Shown here in pieces: positions 1 through 8,755 of a stretch of DNA of 64,000 nt. Each line of letters begins with the position of its first letter. Positions within the stretch are counted from its first letter, which is position 1. The stretch lies in assembly GCF_004006235.1 (NCBI RefSeq), contig NZ_CP034753.1, positions 3,286,001 to 3,350,000 on the forward strand, written 5' to 3'. The position numbers and the translations under genes were made by a program. Origin of the DNA: Agromyces sp. LHK192. Its GTDB lineage: Bacteria; Actinomycetota; Actinomycetes; Actinomycetales; Microbacteriaceae. The notes under the pieces are model-generated. The model had not been told where the DNA came from. It saw nothing but the letters and a program-made list of their open reading frames with translations, and made no database searches.

Positions 1-275
1 GTGCCGCCCGCGATCGACGTGACGAAGCGGTCGTGGGCGTCGGCCCATTCGACGAACTCGACGTTGAGCTCTGCGCCGGTCTCCTCGGTGAAGGCCTCGC
101 CGACCGCGTCGAAGAAGGCCTCGGAGTCGGGGTTGGTGCCCTGCATGATCCAGACGTCGAGGGTCTTGCCCTCGCCGTCGGCCGAGCCGCCGTCGGAGGA
201 ACCGCCCGCGCAGGCGCTGAGCGCGAGCGCGGCGGTGACCCCGAGTGCGGCGAACGGAAGCATTCGTGTACGCAT
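1..275 (-). CDS. Sugar ABC transporter substrate-binding lipoprotein, N-terminal part (runs off the window)
   Basis: The visible 91 codons begin with a lipoprotein signal: basic MRTRM start, hydrophobic stretch, and a lipobox LSAC followed by a Gly/Ser-rich linker. After it comes KTLDVWIMQGTNPDSEAFFD, the usual first strand of family 1 extracellular solute-binding proteins (sugar type). The ATG at 275 is preceded by a good GAGGAG ribosome site. The gene is divergent from a sugar kinase at 366, so it probably opens an operon for uptake of an amino sugar or oligosaccharide whose permeases lie outside the window. The C-terminal majority is missing, so the substrate cannot be judged. Confidence 0.85.
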   Translation of the reverse strand, partial: MRTRMLPFAALGVTAALALSACAGGSSDGGSADGEGKTLDVWIMQGTNPDSEAFFDAVGEAFTEETGAELNVEFVEWADAHDRFVTSIAGG

Positions 276-341
276 GGTGGATGGACTCCTCATCGGAACT
301 CTTCGGTGGTGCGCCGCGAGACCCCGCGGCGGTGCAAAGGT

Positions 342-365
342 GATTGGAAGTAGTATTCAACAATC
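342..365. promoter_or_regulatory. Divergent promoter region with inverted repeat GATTG/CAATC
   Basis: The arms GATTG (342-346) and CAATC (361-365) flank a 14-nt AT-richer centre containing GAA..TTC. A -10-like hexamer TAGTAT (351-356) ends 9 nt before the ATG at 366, which has no Shine-Dalgarno, so the kinase mRNA may be leaderless. The repeat would cover that -10 and could be a repressor operator for the transporter/kinase pair. The regulator is not in the window. Confidence 0.35.
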
Positions 366-1376
366 ATGACCGGGCTGCAAGTTTCTTCCACGGGCCTTCC
401 GGTCCTGGGCATCGACCTGGGCGGAACCGGCAGCCGCGCTGCGCTCGCAGGCGGCCCGCTCACCGGTCGACGCGGCGCCGACGACGGGCGGACCGCCGAC
501 GACGGCCGGATCGAGTTCACGGGTGCGGCCCTTCGAGTCTCCCCCGCCGGGTCCGACGTCGTCGACCTCGCCGAGGCGCTCATCGTCGAGGCCCGCCGGC
601 GCGCAGCGGATGCCCCGCCGGCCGCGGTCGGCATCGGCGCGAGCGGCGCGGCATCCCTCGTCGACGACCCCGCCGCGGCCGCGCGGCGCCTCGCCCTGGC
701 CGCCGGTGCGCCCGTGGTGTTCGCGGCCGACGTCGTCACCGCGCATGCCGGGGCGCTCGGCGGACGCGCCGGCGCCGTCGTCGCCGTCGGCACCGGCAGC
801 ATCGCGCTCGGCACCGACCACGTCGACGTCTGGCGGCGCGTCGGCGGGTGGGGACACCTCTACGACGACCGCGGATCGGGCTCGTGGATCGGGCTCGCGG
901 CGCTGCGCGCCGCGATCGAGACGCACGACGGCATCCGCGACGACGCCCACGCCCTGCTCGACGCCGCGGTCGCCAGGTTCGGCCCGGCACCGGGCTGGCC
1001 GGCAGCGCTCTACCCGCGGCCCGACCGCGCCGGGGTCGCCGCCGGGCTCGCGCGCGACGTCGCCGCCCTCGCCGACGACGGAGACCCGGTCGCCCGGAGC
1101 ATCCTGGACGAGGCCGGGCGGCTCGTCGCCGGATCGCTCGCCGCAGCCCTCGACCCGTCGCTGCCGGCGCTCGCGTCGTACACCGGCGGACTGTTCGCCT
1201 CGCCGCGCTTCACCGAGGCGTTCCGCACCGAGTTCGCCGGGCTCGCGCCGGACGCCGAACTCGTCGCACCGGCCGGCGATCCGCTCGACGGCGCCGTGCA
1301 CCTCGCGCGGCGCCTCGCGAACCCCGTCGGCGCCGCGATGTCAACCCTCCCAGGGTTCCGCTGGCTCGCGGGGTGA
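366..1376 (+). CDS. BadF/BadG/BcrA/BcrD-family ATPase, N-acetylglucosamine kinase-like
   Basis: A 336-residue ASKHA-fold sugar kinase. Near residue 16 it shows the phosphate-1 loop GIDLGGTGSRAAL, then VVAVGTGSIALG (phosphate-2, around residue 140) and GGWGHLYDDRGSGSWIG, which is the fingerprint of the NAGK/BadF group (usual form GGWG..GDEGSG..IG). The family phosphorylates N-acetylglucosamine or related amino sugars in the cytoplasm using ATP; the exact sugar here is inferred. It is divergent from a sugar-binding lipoprotein, fitting import followed by phosphorylation. The ATG start lacks a ribosome site but sits 9 nt after a -10-like TAGTAT, suggesting leaderless expression. Family assignment is firm, substrate is not. 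Confidence 0.85.
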   Translation: MTGLQVSSTGLPVLGIDLGGTGSRAALAGGPLTGRRGADDGRTADDGRIEFTGAALRVSPAGSDVVDLAEALIVEARRRAADAPPAAVGIGASGAASLVDDPAAAARRLALAAGAPVVFAADVVTAHAGALGGRAGAVVAVGTGSIALGTDHVDVWRRVGGWGHLYDDRGSGSWIGLAALRAAIETHDGIRDDAHALLDAAVARFGPAPGWPAALYPRPDRAGVAAGLARDVAALADDGDPVARSILDEAGRLVAGSLAAALDPSLPALASYTGGLFASPRFTEAFRTEFAGLAPDAELVAPAGDPLDGAVHLARRLANPVGAAMSTLPGFRWLAG

Positions 1377-1393
1377 CCGGGTCGCCGGGCGCA

Positions 1394-1399
1394 TAGGAT
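1394..1399 (+). promoter_or_regulatory. Possible -10 element (TAGGAT) for the Stealth gene
   Basis: TAGGAT lies in the 117-nt gap after the kinase stop and about 75 nt before the next gene. No convincing -35 is visible, so this is a tentative call. Confidence 0.3.
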
Positions 1400-1493
1400 C
1401 GACGCATCCCCGACCTGACGGCGCCCGCGGAGGCGCCATCGTCGTCGACGGAACCCTCGACCGAACGGAGCACCCCTGGACCTGCCCGACCGC

Positions 1494-3218
1494 GTGACCG
1501 ACCGCGAACCCACCGCCGACCGCCCTCGCGCCTTCGCGCAGCCCGAATCCGCGCGCCACGATGCGCCCGCCGCCGCGCGCTTCGAGATCGCCGACGCGCC
1601 CGAGCTCGTGCTGGTGCGCGGCAACCGGCGGTTCGACCGCGACGACGTGGTCGTCCGCAAGGGCGAGTACGCGCTGCGGAACGGGCACTCGGCCCCGCTG
1701 CAGTCGCAGGTCGAGGACCTCCTCGCGATCCGCCGTGTGCTCGACGAAGCGGGCATCCGGTACCTGCTCGTCCGCGGCGACGGCGACCGACCGGTCATCG
1801 CCGTCGACCGCGCCGCCAGGCGCGAACTCGCGCGCGCGTTCGCCGCCGCGTTCGCCGACGAACCGTTCTACTCCGTGCCGATCGCCCCGAAGAAGGCGCT
1901 CGGCACCACCGCCGTGCTCCTCGCCGACGGCTCGCTCGCCGCGCACCGCAAGGCGAGCGCGTTCCGCGTCTACCGCCCGCGCGTCGAACCGCTCGGACGC
2001 CTGCGGTACGGCCCCGACACCGCACCCCAGCTCGAGCTGTGGCGCTTCGGCGACGAGACCATCGAGGCGCCCCTGCCCAACGCGCTCATGCGCATGACGA
2101 TGCCGCGCGGGGAGGCCGTCGAGACGACCGTCGACCGGTTCGGCGTGGAGTGGCCCACGATCGAGCACATGTGGCATCCGCTCGCGAGCGACGTCGACTT
2201 CGACATCGACATCGTCTTCTCGTGGGTCGACGGGTCCAGCGACGAGTTCCTCCGCGAGCGCGCCAAGCGCATGCAGAGCTACGTCGTCGGCGACGGCGAC
2301 GACTCCGAGGCCAGGTACCGGCAGATCGACGAGCTGAAGTACGCGCTGCGCAGCGTCGAACTGTTCGCGCCGTGGATCCGGAAGATCTTCATCGCGACCG
2401 ACTCCCCGGCGCCGAAATGGCTCGCCGACCACCCCAAGGTGCGCGTCGTGCGCAGCGAGGAGTTCTTCCCCGACCTGTCGGTGCTGCCCACGCACAACTC
2501 GCACGCCGTCGAGAGCCAGCTGCACCGCATCGACGGGCTCGCCGAGCACTTCCTCTACTCGAACGACGACATGTTCTTCGGGCGCCCCGTCTCGCCCGAC
2601 GTGTTCTTCTCGCCCGGCGGCGTCACCAAGTTCGTCGAGGCCGGCACCCGCATCGGGCTCGGCGAGTCGAACCCGCAGCGCAGCGGATTCGAGAACGCCG
2701 CGCGGGTCAACCGGGCGCTCCTCGCGAAGCGGTTCGGCAAGGTCACGACCCGGCACCTCGAGCACTGCGCCGCCCCGCTGCGTCGCTCGGTGATGGCCGA
2801 GCTCGAGGCGGCGTTCCCCGAGGAGTTCCGCGCCACGGCCGCGAGCCGGTTCCGCTCGGCGACCGACATCTCGGTGACGAACTCGCTGTACCACTACTAC
2901 GCGCTGCTCACCGGCAAGGCCGTCACGCAGACGCAGGTCCACGTGCAGTACATCGAGACGACGCTGCGCCGGGCGCTGCCCGCGATGGACCGCCTGCTCA
3001 AGCGGCGCGACGTCGACATGTTCTGCCTGAACGACGGATCGAAGCCCGAGATCCCGGTCGACGTGCGCACCACGGCGGTCACCGAGTTCCTCGAGCGCTA
3101 CTTCCCGTTCCCGGCGCCCTGGGAGCAGCCGGTGGCGGATGCCGCGGCATCCGCTTCGGCATCCGCTTCGGCATCCGCTTCGACGACGGGCGCGGCGCTT
3201 CCGGCTGACGCGAGCTGA
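1494..3218 (+). CDS. Stealth-family sugar-phosphate transferase
   Basis: The 574-residue protein carries the conserved Stealth regions: CR1 IDIVFSWVDGSSDEF (about 238-252), CR2 with YRQIDELKYALRSVELF (about 273-290), CR3 HFLYSNDDMFFGR (about 350-362) and CR4-like FCLNDGS near the C-terminus. Stealth proteins transfer sugar phosphates (for example hexose-1-phosphate from a nucleotide sugar) to build phosphodiester-linked capsule or cell-wall glycopolymers. The GTG at 1494 has no ribosome site at proper spacing; an in-frame CTG at 1476 sits 5 nt after GGAG (1467-1470) and may be the true start, adding six residues. The C-terminus ends in an Ala-Ser repeat from a 12-bp DNA repeat. It stops 6 nt before the convergent cpdA-like gene. 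Confidence 0.88.
   Translation: MTDREPTADRPRAFAQPESARHDAPAAARFEIADAPELVLVRGNRRFDRDDVVVRKGEYALRNGHSAPLQSQVEDLLAIRRVLDEAGIRYLLVRGDGDRPVIAVDRAARRELARAFAAAFADEPFYSVPIAPKKALGTTAVLLADGSLAAHRKASAFRVYRPRVEPLGRLRYGPDTAPQLELWRFGDETIEAPLPNALMRMTMPRGEAVETTVDRFGVEWPTIEHMWHPLASDVDFDIDIVFSWVDGSSDEFLRERAKRMQSYVVGDGDDSEARYRQIDELKYALRSVELFAPWIRKIFIATDSPAPKWLADHPKVRVVRSEEFFPDLSVLPTHNSHAVESQLHRIDGLAEHFLYSNDDMFFGRPVSPDVFFSPGGVTKFVEAGTRIGLGESNPQRSGFENAARVNRALLAKRFGKVTTRHLEHCAAPLRRSVMAELEAAFPEEFRATAASRFRSATDISVTNSLYHYYALLTGKAVTQTQVHVQYIETTLRRALPAMDRLLKRRDVDMFCLNDGSKPEIPVDVRTTAVTEFLERYFPFPAPWEQPVADAAASASASASASASTTGAALPADAS
3147..3182. repeat. 12-bp tandem repeat, three copies, in the Stealth C-terminus
   Basis: Three exact copies of GCATCCGCTTCG encode an Ala-Ser run. 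Each unit contains the GCATCC word that is over-used throughout this window, and codon GCA is otherwise uncommon here. Confidence 0.9.
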
Positions 3219-3224
3219 CGGGCG

Positions 3225-4232
3225 CTACGGCAGCAGGATCGGCTCGGTGAACGGTCCGCCGGCGAGCGCCCGGTCGAACGCGTCGTCCTCCGGCGAGCGC
3301 GCGGTGCCGATCGACGCCGCAGGCGCGAAGCGGATGCCGTCGGCCGCGAGCCGGCGCGCCGACTCGTCGGCGTCGATCCAGTCGAGCGCCTCGAACTCGC
3401 CGAGCGGCACGACCGAGTGCAGCACCGTCGAGGGGTACACGTGCACGAGGTTGAACGCGCGCGCGCCGTCGCGGCCGCGCGTGCCGCCGACGGGCACGTT
3501 GAGGTCCTGCGTGTAGCAGGTCGCCGACGCGACCGAGACGGGGATCCCGGCGAACGTACCGGTCGTCGAGTAGTGCAGGTGGCCGCCGATGATCGAGCGG
3601 ATGTCGCTGCCCGCGACGACCTCGGCCAATCCCCCCTGCTCGCGCAGCTCGACGGATGCCGCGAGGTCGAGCACGCTCGGCACCGGCGGGTGGTGGAGCG
3701 CGAGGATCGAGCCGTACGGGGCATCCGTCGCGAGCTCCTCGGCGAGCCAGTCCAGCTGCTCGCCCGTCACCTCGCCGTGGTGGTGGCCGGGGACCGTCGT
3801 GTCGAGCGCGATCACGCGCAGCCCGTTGACGTCGTGCACGCGGTCGACCGGGCGCGTGCCGCCGGCGGGCTGGTCGAGCAGGCCCCGACGGAACGCCGAC
3901 CGGTCGTCGTGGTTGCCCATGACCCAGATGACCTCGGCGCCGATGCGCTCGGCGGCCGGCTCCACGATCCGGCGCAGGCGCGCGTAGGCGTCGGGCTCGC
4001 CCTTGTCGGCGAGGTCGCCGGTCAGCACGATCGCGTCGGGCCGCCCGTTCGACGCCTCGAACTCGGCGAAGAGGCGGCGCAGGTGGTCCTCGCTCGGCAC
4101 GCGGTCGTAGAGCCGACCGCCCTCGGCGAGGAGGTGGGTGTCGGAGATGTGGAGCAGGAAGTGGGTCGGCCGGGGGTACTCGGCCGTACGGCTCGTCACG
4201 GGAATCCCATCGTCGATCGTCACGCGCGTCAT
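3225..4232 (-). CDS. cpdA: CpdA-like metallophosphoesterase (3',5'-cyclic nucleotide phosphodiesterase type)
   Basis: The 335-residue protein has the full dinuclear-metal set of class III cyclic nucleotide phosphodiesterases: D31-x-H33 in ISDTHL, GDLADKG (72-78), GNHDD (106-110), HHPP (180-183) and GHLHY (217-221). This family hydrolyses cAMP to AMP, and some members act on other phosphodiesters; I infer cAMP only from family resemblance to CpdA. There is no signal peptide, so it acts in the cytoplasm. The ATG at 4232 follows a -10-like TACCGT by about 15 nt. It is convergent with the Stealth gene and shows no obvious operon partner. Confidence 0.85.
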   Translation of the reverse strand: MTRVTIDDGIPVTSRTAEYPRPTHFLLHISDTHLLAEGGRLYDRVPSEDHLRRLFAEFEASNGRPDAIVLTGDLADKGEPDAYARLRRIVEPAAERIGAEVIWVMGNHDDRSAFRRGLLDQPAGGTRPVDRVHDVNGLRVIALDTTVPGHHHGEVTGEQLDWLAEELATDAPYGSILALHHPPVPSVLDLAASVELREQGGLAEVVAGSDIRSIIGGHLHYSTTGTFAGIPVSVASATCYTQDLNVPVGGTRGRDGARAFNLVHVYPSTVLHSVVPLGEFEALDWIDADESARRLAADGIRFAPAASIGTARSPEDDAFDRALAGGPFTEPILLP

Positions 4233-4346
4233 CGGGCGTTCGCGCGTTCACGGTAGCCCAGCATCCGTTCCTGTACGTGCGGTGAACGCGGCGTGTGACG
4301 GTTCGTGGCGGATTCGTGACCGGCCGGGGTGGCGCGCGGCGCCGGC

Positions 4347-6047
4347 TCAGGCGCGCTCGAGCAGGGCGTCCAGGTCGATCCCGGCCGGCAGTGCGCCGTA
4401 CTGCTGGGCCCGGCGGCCGCCCAGTCGCGACGTGACGAACGCGTCGGAGACCGCGGCCGGTGCGTGCTCGACGAGCAGGGCCGACTGGAGCACGAGCCCG
4501 AGGCGTTCGGTCAGCTCGCGTGCCCGCAGCGCGGCGAGCCCGGCCCGATCGGCGGCCAGGTCGCGGCCGAGTTCGCCGGCGAGCGCGCGCACGTCGTCGA
4601 CCTCGGCATCGAGCGACGCATGGATGCCCCGCGCACGCCCGACCTCGTCGAAGTACGCCTCGAACGACTCCGGCTCGCGCGCGAGCGCCCGCAGCACGTC
4701 GAGCGCGATGACGTTGCCCGAGCCCTCCCAGATCGCGAGCAGCGGCTGCTCGCGATAGCGCCGGGCGAGCGGGAAGGCCTCCGTGTAGCCGTTGCCGCCG
4801 AGGCACTCGAGCGCTTCGGCCGCGTGCCCGGCCCCGCGCTTGCTGACGTGGTACTTCGCCACGGCGGTCGCGAGGCGGCGGAACGCGATCGTGTCGGCAT
4901 CCGCATCGTCGTCGTAGGCGCGGGCGAGCCGTATCGCGGTCCACGTCGCCGCCTCGGACTCGAGCGCGAGATCGGCGACGACCTGCCGCATGACCGGCTG
5001 GTCGACGAGGGATGCCCCGAACGCCCGCCGGTGCCGAACGTGCCAGGATGCCTCCGCGACCGCCTGCCGCATACCCGCGGCGGTTCCGAGCACGCAGTCG
5101 AGACGGGTGCGGGTCACCATCTGCACGATCGCGGCGACGCCTCGGCCCTCCTCGCCGACGACGAAGCCGACCGTGCCGTCGAACTCGACCTCGCTCGACG
5201 CGTTCGACCGGTTGCCGAGCTTGTCCTTCAGGCGTTGGATGCGGAACGGGTTGCGCGCGCCGTCGGGCAGCACCCGCGGCACGAAGACGCACGTGAGCCC
5301 GCCCGGCGCCTGCGCGAGCACGAGGAACGCGTCGCTCATCGGCGCACTGCAGAACCACTTGTGCCCGTCGAGCACGACCCGACGGCCCCACGCGTCGTCG
5401 TCGCCCGTCGGCGTCGCGGTCGTCGTGTTGGCCCGGACGTCGGACCCGCCCTGCTTCTCGGTCATCGCCATGCCGATGAGCGCCGAGCGCTTCACGGTAC
5501 CGGTCGCGGCGACGTCGTCGTCGAGCCTCGGTTCGTAGTCGCGGCTCAGCAGGCGGGGCATCCAGTCGGCGGCGAGCCCGGATGCCCCGAGCCGCAGCGT
5601 CGGCACCGCGGCGTGGGTCATCGAGACCGGGCACGCGTGCCCGGGCTCGACCTGGGCGAACAGGAAGAACGCGGCGGCGCGGTCGACGCTCGCTCCCGGC
5701 CCGGGATCGGCCCAGGACGACGTGTGCGCGCCCGCCGCGACGGCTGCGGCGATCACCCGGTGGTACGCGTCGTCGTACTCGACCTCGTCGATGCGGCCAC
5801 CCCACCGGTCGTGCGTGCGCAGCACCGGGGGGCGGGTGTTCGCGTGCTCGGCGTCGCGCTGGAACGCGGCCGAGCCGACGAGTCGCCCGATCGCGGCGAG
5901 CCGGTCGGCCGCGGCGGGCGTGCCCCACCGGGCGACGGCCTCGGCGAGCGGGGCGTCCGCCGCGTACTCGTCGATGTCCGTGCGCGGCGGGACCTGGTTC
6001 AGTGCGTCGTGCGTCGCGTGGCGGGTTGTGCTCTCGGCTCGGATCAT
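4347..6047 (-). CDS. aidB: AidB-like acyl-CoA dehydrogenase family flavoprotein
   Basis: This 566-residue flavoprotein has the AidB layout: MAMTEKQGGSD (193-203, FAD/substrate loop), EALECLGGNGY (411-421) and EGSGNVIALDVLRAL (441-455), the last being typical of AidB rather than of ordinary beta-oxidation dehydrogenases. AidB of E. coli belongs to the alkylation response and binds DNA; its enzymatic role is debated. The start at 6047 is chosen for its GGAGG ribosome site 7 nt upstream; longer in-frame extensions upstream cross the neighbouring regulator and are not real. A TetR gene follows 113 nt upstream in the same direction, so co-regulation is possible. Confidence 0.82.
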   Translation of the reverse strand: MIRAESTTRHATHDALNQVPPRTDIDEYAADAPLAEAVARWGTPAAADRLAAIGRLVGSAAFQRDAEHANTRPPVLRTHDRWGGRIDEVEYDDAYHRVIAAAVAAGAHTSSWADPGPGASVDRAAAFFLFAQVEPGHACPVSMTHAAVPTLRLGASGLAADWMPRLLSRDYEPRLDDDVAATGTVKRSALIGMAMTEKQGGSDVRANTTTATPTGDDDAWGRRVVLDGHKWFCSAPMSDAFLVLAQAPGGLTCVFVPRVLPDGARNPFRIQRLKDKLGNRSNASSEVEFDGTVGFVVGEEGRGVAAIVQMVTRTRLDCVLGTAAGMRQAVAEASWHVRHRRAFGASLVDQPVMRQVVADLALESEAATWTAIRLARAYDDDADADTIAFRRLATAVAKYHVSKRGAGHAAEALECLGGNGYTEAFPLARRYREQPLLAIWEGSGNVIALDVLRALAREPESFEAYFDEVGRARGIHASLDAEVDDVRALAGELGRDLAADRAGLAALRARELTERLGLVLQSALLVEHAPAAVSDAFVTSRLGGRRAQQYGALPAGIDLDALLERA

Positions 6048-6160
6048 CGTCGACCTCCGCGTCCCATTGTGGTCGGCCTGCGGCGGACGTCGTCGCCCTG
6101 CGCCGAACCTGGCCGGCATCCCGTCGTCGCGTCGCCGGCCGCGCGGGCATCCGCAGCCGC

Positions 6161-6832
6161 TCAGCGCGCCGCGTACGCCTGGAGGAACGCCGCAGCGCCG
6201 AGCTCGGCCCGGTCGACGGCCGCGGCGACCTCGACCGGCCCGCCGCCGGGGCCCGTTGCCGGCGCGGCGACGAACAGCGCGCGATCGAGCGACGCGCCGA
6301 TCGCGAGGAAGGCGAAGTGCTCGGCGGCGAGCGCGGCGTCGTCGAACTCCAGCGCGCCTCGTTGCCGGAACGCCTCGAGGGCCTCGGCGATCCCCGCCAT
6401 CACCCGTTCGGGCGCGCGCTCGCGGTACTCGGCGGCGAGGTCGGGGAATCGCACGGCCTCCGCGATGAGCAGCCGGCGGAGCGGCACGACGAGACCGCCG
6501 AGCACGGATTCGGCGAGCAATCGTGCGAGCTCTCGAAGCGCGACGTCGACGTCGGCGGCGGTCGCGATCGAGGCCGCGAGCGTCGTCGAGAACCGCTCGG
6601 CGGTGTCGATGGCCTGCAGGATGATCGCCCGGAAGAGCTGTTCCTTGTCGTCGAACACGTTGTAGACCGTGCGCTTGGAGACGCCGGCTTCCGCGGCGAC
6701 GTCGTCGACGCTCGTCGCCGGGTAGCCGTCCTCGAGGAAGCGCCGAGTCGCCGCCGCGGTGATGAGCGCGCGCGACCGGGTCACTCGCGGATCCTCGTAC
6801 GCCGGCGATCCGGCCCGTGCGGGGTTCGTCAT
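6161..6832 (-). CDS. TetR/AcrR-family transcriptional regulator
   Basis: The 223-residue protein has an N-terminal helix-turn-helix (about 41-67, ending in VSKRTVYNVFDDKEQLF) typical of TetR repressors and a variable all-helical C-terminal ligand domain. The ATG at 6832 (MTNPARAG) is preferred; an upstream in-frame TTG at 6844 is less likely. It is divergent from a DUF998-type membrane protein, and the 101-nt gap holds an 18-bp palindrome that is the natural operator candidate. It also precedes the AidB-like gene on the same strand and may control it. The ligand is unknown. Confidence 0.85.
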   Translation of the reverse strand: MTNPARAGSPAYEDPRVTRSRALITAAATRRFLEDGYPATSVDDVAAEAGVSKRTVYNVFDDKEQLFRAIILQAIDTAERFSTTLAASIATAADVDVALRELARLLAESVLGGLVVPLRRLLIAEAVRFPDLAAEYRERAPERVMAGIAEALEAFRQRGALEFDDAALAAEHFAFLAIGASLDRALFVAAPATGPGGGPVEVAAAVDRAELGAAAFLQAYAAR

Positions 6833-6878
6833 GCGACCGCCCAATCTCTTGCACTCATTCGTTTACTTTTGCTCGCTT

Positions 6879-6896
6879 CGGTGTAATACTACACCG
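6879..6896. promoter_or_regulatory. Palindromic TetR operator candidate
   Basis: The arms CGGTGTA (6879-6885) and TACACCG (6890-6896) are exact reverse complements around ATAC. The palindrome overlaps a -10-like TAATAC for the rightward gene and sits between a TetR gene and its divergent neighbour, the classic place for an autoregulatory operator. Confidence 0.6.
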
Positions 6897-6933
6897 GTAC
6901 GTGCAATACGCGGCACCCGACACGGAAGGAACG

Positions 6934-7614
6934 ATGAACATGAGCACCGCAGCCGACCTCCCCGCCTCGACCTTCGACCGAGGGCGGGCGGTCACGAAGG
7001 CACTCCTCGGGTGGGGCGTCGTCGCCGGCCCGTTCTACGTCGCCGTCGGCCTGGCCCAGGCACTCCTCGTGCCGGGCTTCGACCTGTCGCGACACGCGCT
7101 CAGCCAGCTCCTGCTCGGCCCGTTCGGCTGGATCCAGGCCGTGAACCTCGTGCTCAGCGGGCTCATGGTGCTCGCCGCCGCGATCGGATACGCGCGCCTC
7201 GTCGGCGGCCGCGCGGGCGGGTGGGCCGGCTCGCTCCTGGGCGTCTACGGCGCCAGCCTGTTCGGCGCCGCCGTGTTCCCGCCCGACCCGGTCCGCGGCT
7301 TCCCCGCCGGCGCCGCCGAGACCGTCTCGACGAGCGGCCTGCTCCACCTCGCGTGCGGCGCGGTCGGATTCCTCTGCCTCGCCGCGGCCGCGATCGTGGT
7401 CGGCCGTTGGTTCGCCCGTACGGAGCACCGCATCGCCGCCACCTGGTCGACCATCGCCGCCGTGATCATCGTGGCAGGCTTCATCGGCGGCGCGGCACTC
7501 GCGACCGCGACCATCGGCATCGCACTGCTGTGGATCGCCGTGCTCGCCGGGTGGACCTGGCTCGCCGCGGCATCCGTCGTCGCCTACCGAGCGGCGCCGA
7601 GCCCGGACTGCTGA
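6934..7614 (+). CDS. DUF998-type integral membrane protein
   Basis: The 226-residue protein is almost entirely hydrophobic, with about six predicted membrane segments. After the first segment it has PGFDLSRHALSQLLLGPFGW, the DLSRHALSxL motif that marks DUF998 proteins. The function of this family is not established. ATG 6934 is set by the ribosome site GGAAGGA 5 nt upstream. The gene is divergent from a TetR regulator and probably repressed by it through the palindrome at 6879-6896. Confidence 0.8.
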   Translation: MNMSTAADLPASTFDRGRAVTKALLGWGVVAGPFYVAVGLAQALLVPGFDLSRHALSQLLLGPFGWIQAVNLVLSGLMVLAAAIGYARLVGGRAGGWAGSLLGVYGASLFGAAVFPPDPVRGFPAGAAETVSTSGLLHLACGAVGFLCLAAAAIVVGRWFARTEHRIAATWSTIAAVIIVAGFIGGAALATATIGIALLWIAVLAGWTWLAAASVVAYRAAPSPDC

Positions 7615-7649
7615 CCTTCGCCCGCGAGCCGCACCGGCTCGTTATCGAC

Positions 7650-7678
7650 TTGTGACCTCGCCGAGCGTCGCGTATGGT
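7650..7678 (+). promoter_or_regulatory. Sigma-70-type promoter of the lysozyme-like gene
   Basis: The -35 TTGTGA (7650-7655) and -10 TATGGT (7673-7678) are separated by exactly 17 nt. Transcription would begin near 7685, giving a leader of about 90 nt that contains the hairpin CCGCGGG (7699-7705) with CCCGCGG (7714-7720). This rules out translation starts upstream of 7685. Confidence 0.65.
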
Positions 7679-7777
7679 GACCCGGGTCAGAGGAAGTCCC
7701 GCGGGGAGGGGTTCCCGCGGCCGATGAGCATGACGGATCGGCGGCGCCGGCGGGCGCGCGATCCCGGGGGAAAACGC

Positions 7778-8755
7778 ATGGGTGAATCCGAACCGTCGTC
7801 GACCGTCCGTTCCGAGTCGGGAGGCGCCGAAGGCACCCGAACGCTCGCCGGGCCGGAGCAGTTGCTCGGCAGGCGCAGCGTCCGCGGCGGGGTCCGGACC
7901 CTCTTCGCGTCGGCTGCGGTGGTCGCCCTCGCGGCGACCGGCGGCACCGGGTTCCTCGCGCAGACGACCGCGCTCGAACGCCAGGAGGCGGTCGCCGCGA
8001 CCACGGCGATGACCGCGGCCACCGAGCGGGAGCCCGACCAGATCGCCGCCGGCGGCGACATCCTGCGGTCCCGGGTCGCGAGTGCCGCCCTGGCCGCGCT
8101 CGACCAGGCGGAGGCCGTCACCGCCTCCGCCTCGGGCAAGGCCGACGCGGCCGACCTGCAGGCGACGGTCGCGCAGCTCGAAGCCCATGCGCTCATCGAT
8201 CCGGAGCAGGTCTACCGGCTCGTGAGAGTCGCGCAGGACCAGTCGGCGCAGGTCACCGCGGCCGTCGCCGAGTTCGACCGGCTCGAGGCCGAGCGCATCG
8301 CGGCCGAGGAGGCCGCCCGACAGCAGGCCGAGCGCATCGCCGCCGAGCAGGCCGCGGCCGAGCGTGCGGCCGCCGAGGAGGCGGCCGGGTCCGGGTCCTC
8401 CGGCGGCGGATCCGGCGGAGGCGGTGGCGGCCCGGCCGCGCCGTCCAACCCCAGCGGGGCGCAGGCGATCGCACGGGATATGGGTGCGGCCCGCTACGGC
8501 TGGGGCGACGACCAGTTCGGATGCCTCGTCGCGGTGTGGAACTACGAGTCCGGCTGGAACGTGTACGCCTCGAACGGCTCGAGCGGCGCCTACGGCATCC
8601 CCCAGGCCCTGCCCGGGTCGAAGATGGCCTCGCACGGCGCCGACTGGCAGTCGAACCCCGCGACGCAGATCTCCTGGGGCATCGACTACATCGCCGGCCG
8701 CTACACGAACCCGTGCGGAGCGTGGGGGCACATCCAGTCGACCGGGTGGTACTGA
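7778..8755 (+). CDS. Secreted or membrane-anchored lysozyme-like peptidoglycan hydrolase
   Basis: The 325-residue protein has a short cytoplasmic head, one membrane segment (about 41-60), an Ala/Glu-rich coiled-coil repeat (AERIAAEEAA and variants), a Gly/Ser linker and a C-terminal lysozyme-like domain. The domain contains VAVWNYESGW with the expected catalytic Glu near residue 258, then GAYGIPQALPGSKM and a final CGAW..GWY. Such transglycosylase-fold domains cleave peptidoglycan glycan strands outside the cell. The ATG at 7778 follows GGGGGA at good spacing; an in-frame ATG at 7724 is an alternative. It is transcribed from its own strong promoter at 7650-7678. Confidence 0.8.
   Translation: MGESEPSSTVRSESGGAEGTRTLAGPEQLLGRRSVRGGVRTLFASAAVVALAATGGTGFLAQTTALERQEAVAATTAMTAATEREPDQIAAGGDILRSRVASAALAALDQAEAVTASASGKADAADLQATVAQLEAHALIDPEQVYRLVRVAQDQSAQVTAAVAEFDRLEAERIAAEEAARQQAERIAAEQAAAERAAAEEAAGSGSSGGGSGGGGGGPAAPSNPSGAQAIARDMGAARYGWGDDQFGCLVAVWNYESGWNVYASNGSSGAYGIPQALPGSKMASHGADWQSNPATQISWGIDYIAGRYTNPCGAWGHIQSTGWY

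Noticed and set aside
4329..6665. Long plus-strand open frame opposite the AidB and TetR genes
   Set aside because: It is an antisense shadow caused by high GC; its translation is Arg/Val/Glu-rich without domain motifs, whereas the minus strand gives clear AidB and TetR proteins. The same applies to many other long antisense frames (for example 1341-2942, 10679-13117, 18810-21374, 50381-53335, 59584-63882).
7690..7800. Possible cyclic-di-AMP (ydaO) riboswitch before the lysozyme-like gene
   Set aside because: GGGGGA and GGGTGAATCC look like pieces of that motif and the gene context would fit, but the conserved closing part (CCGTCAGCTAACC-like) and the paired P1 are missing, and the match runs into the coding sequence.
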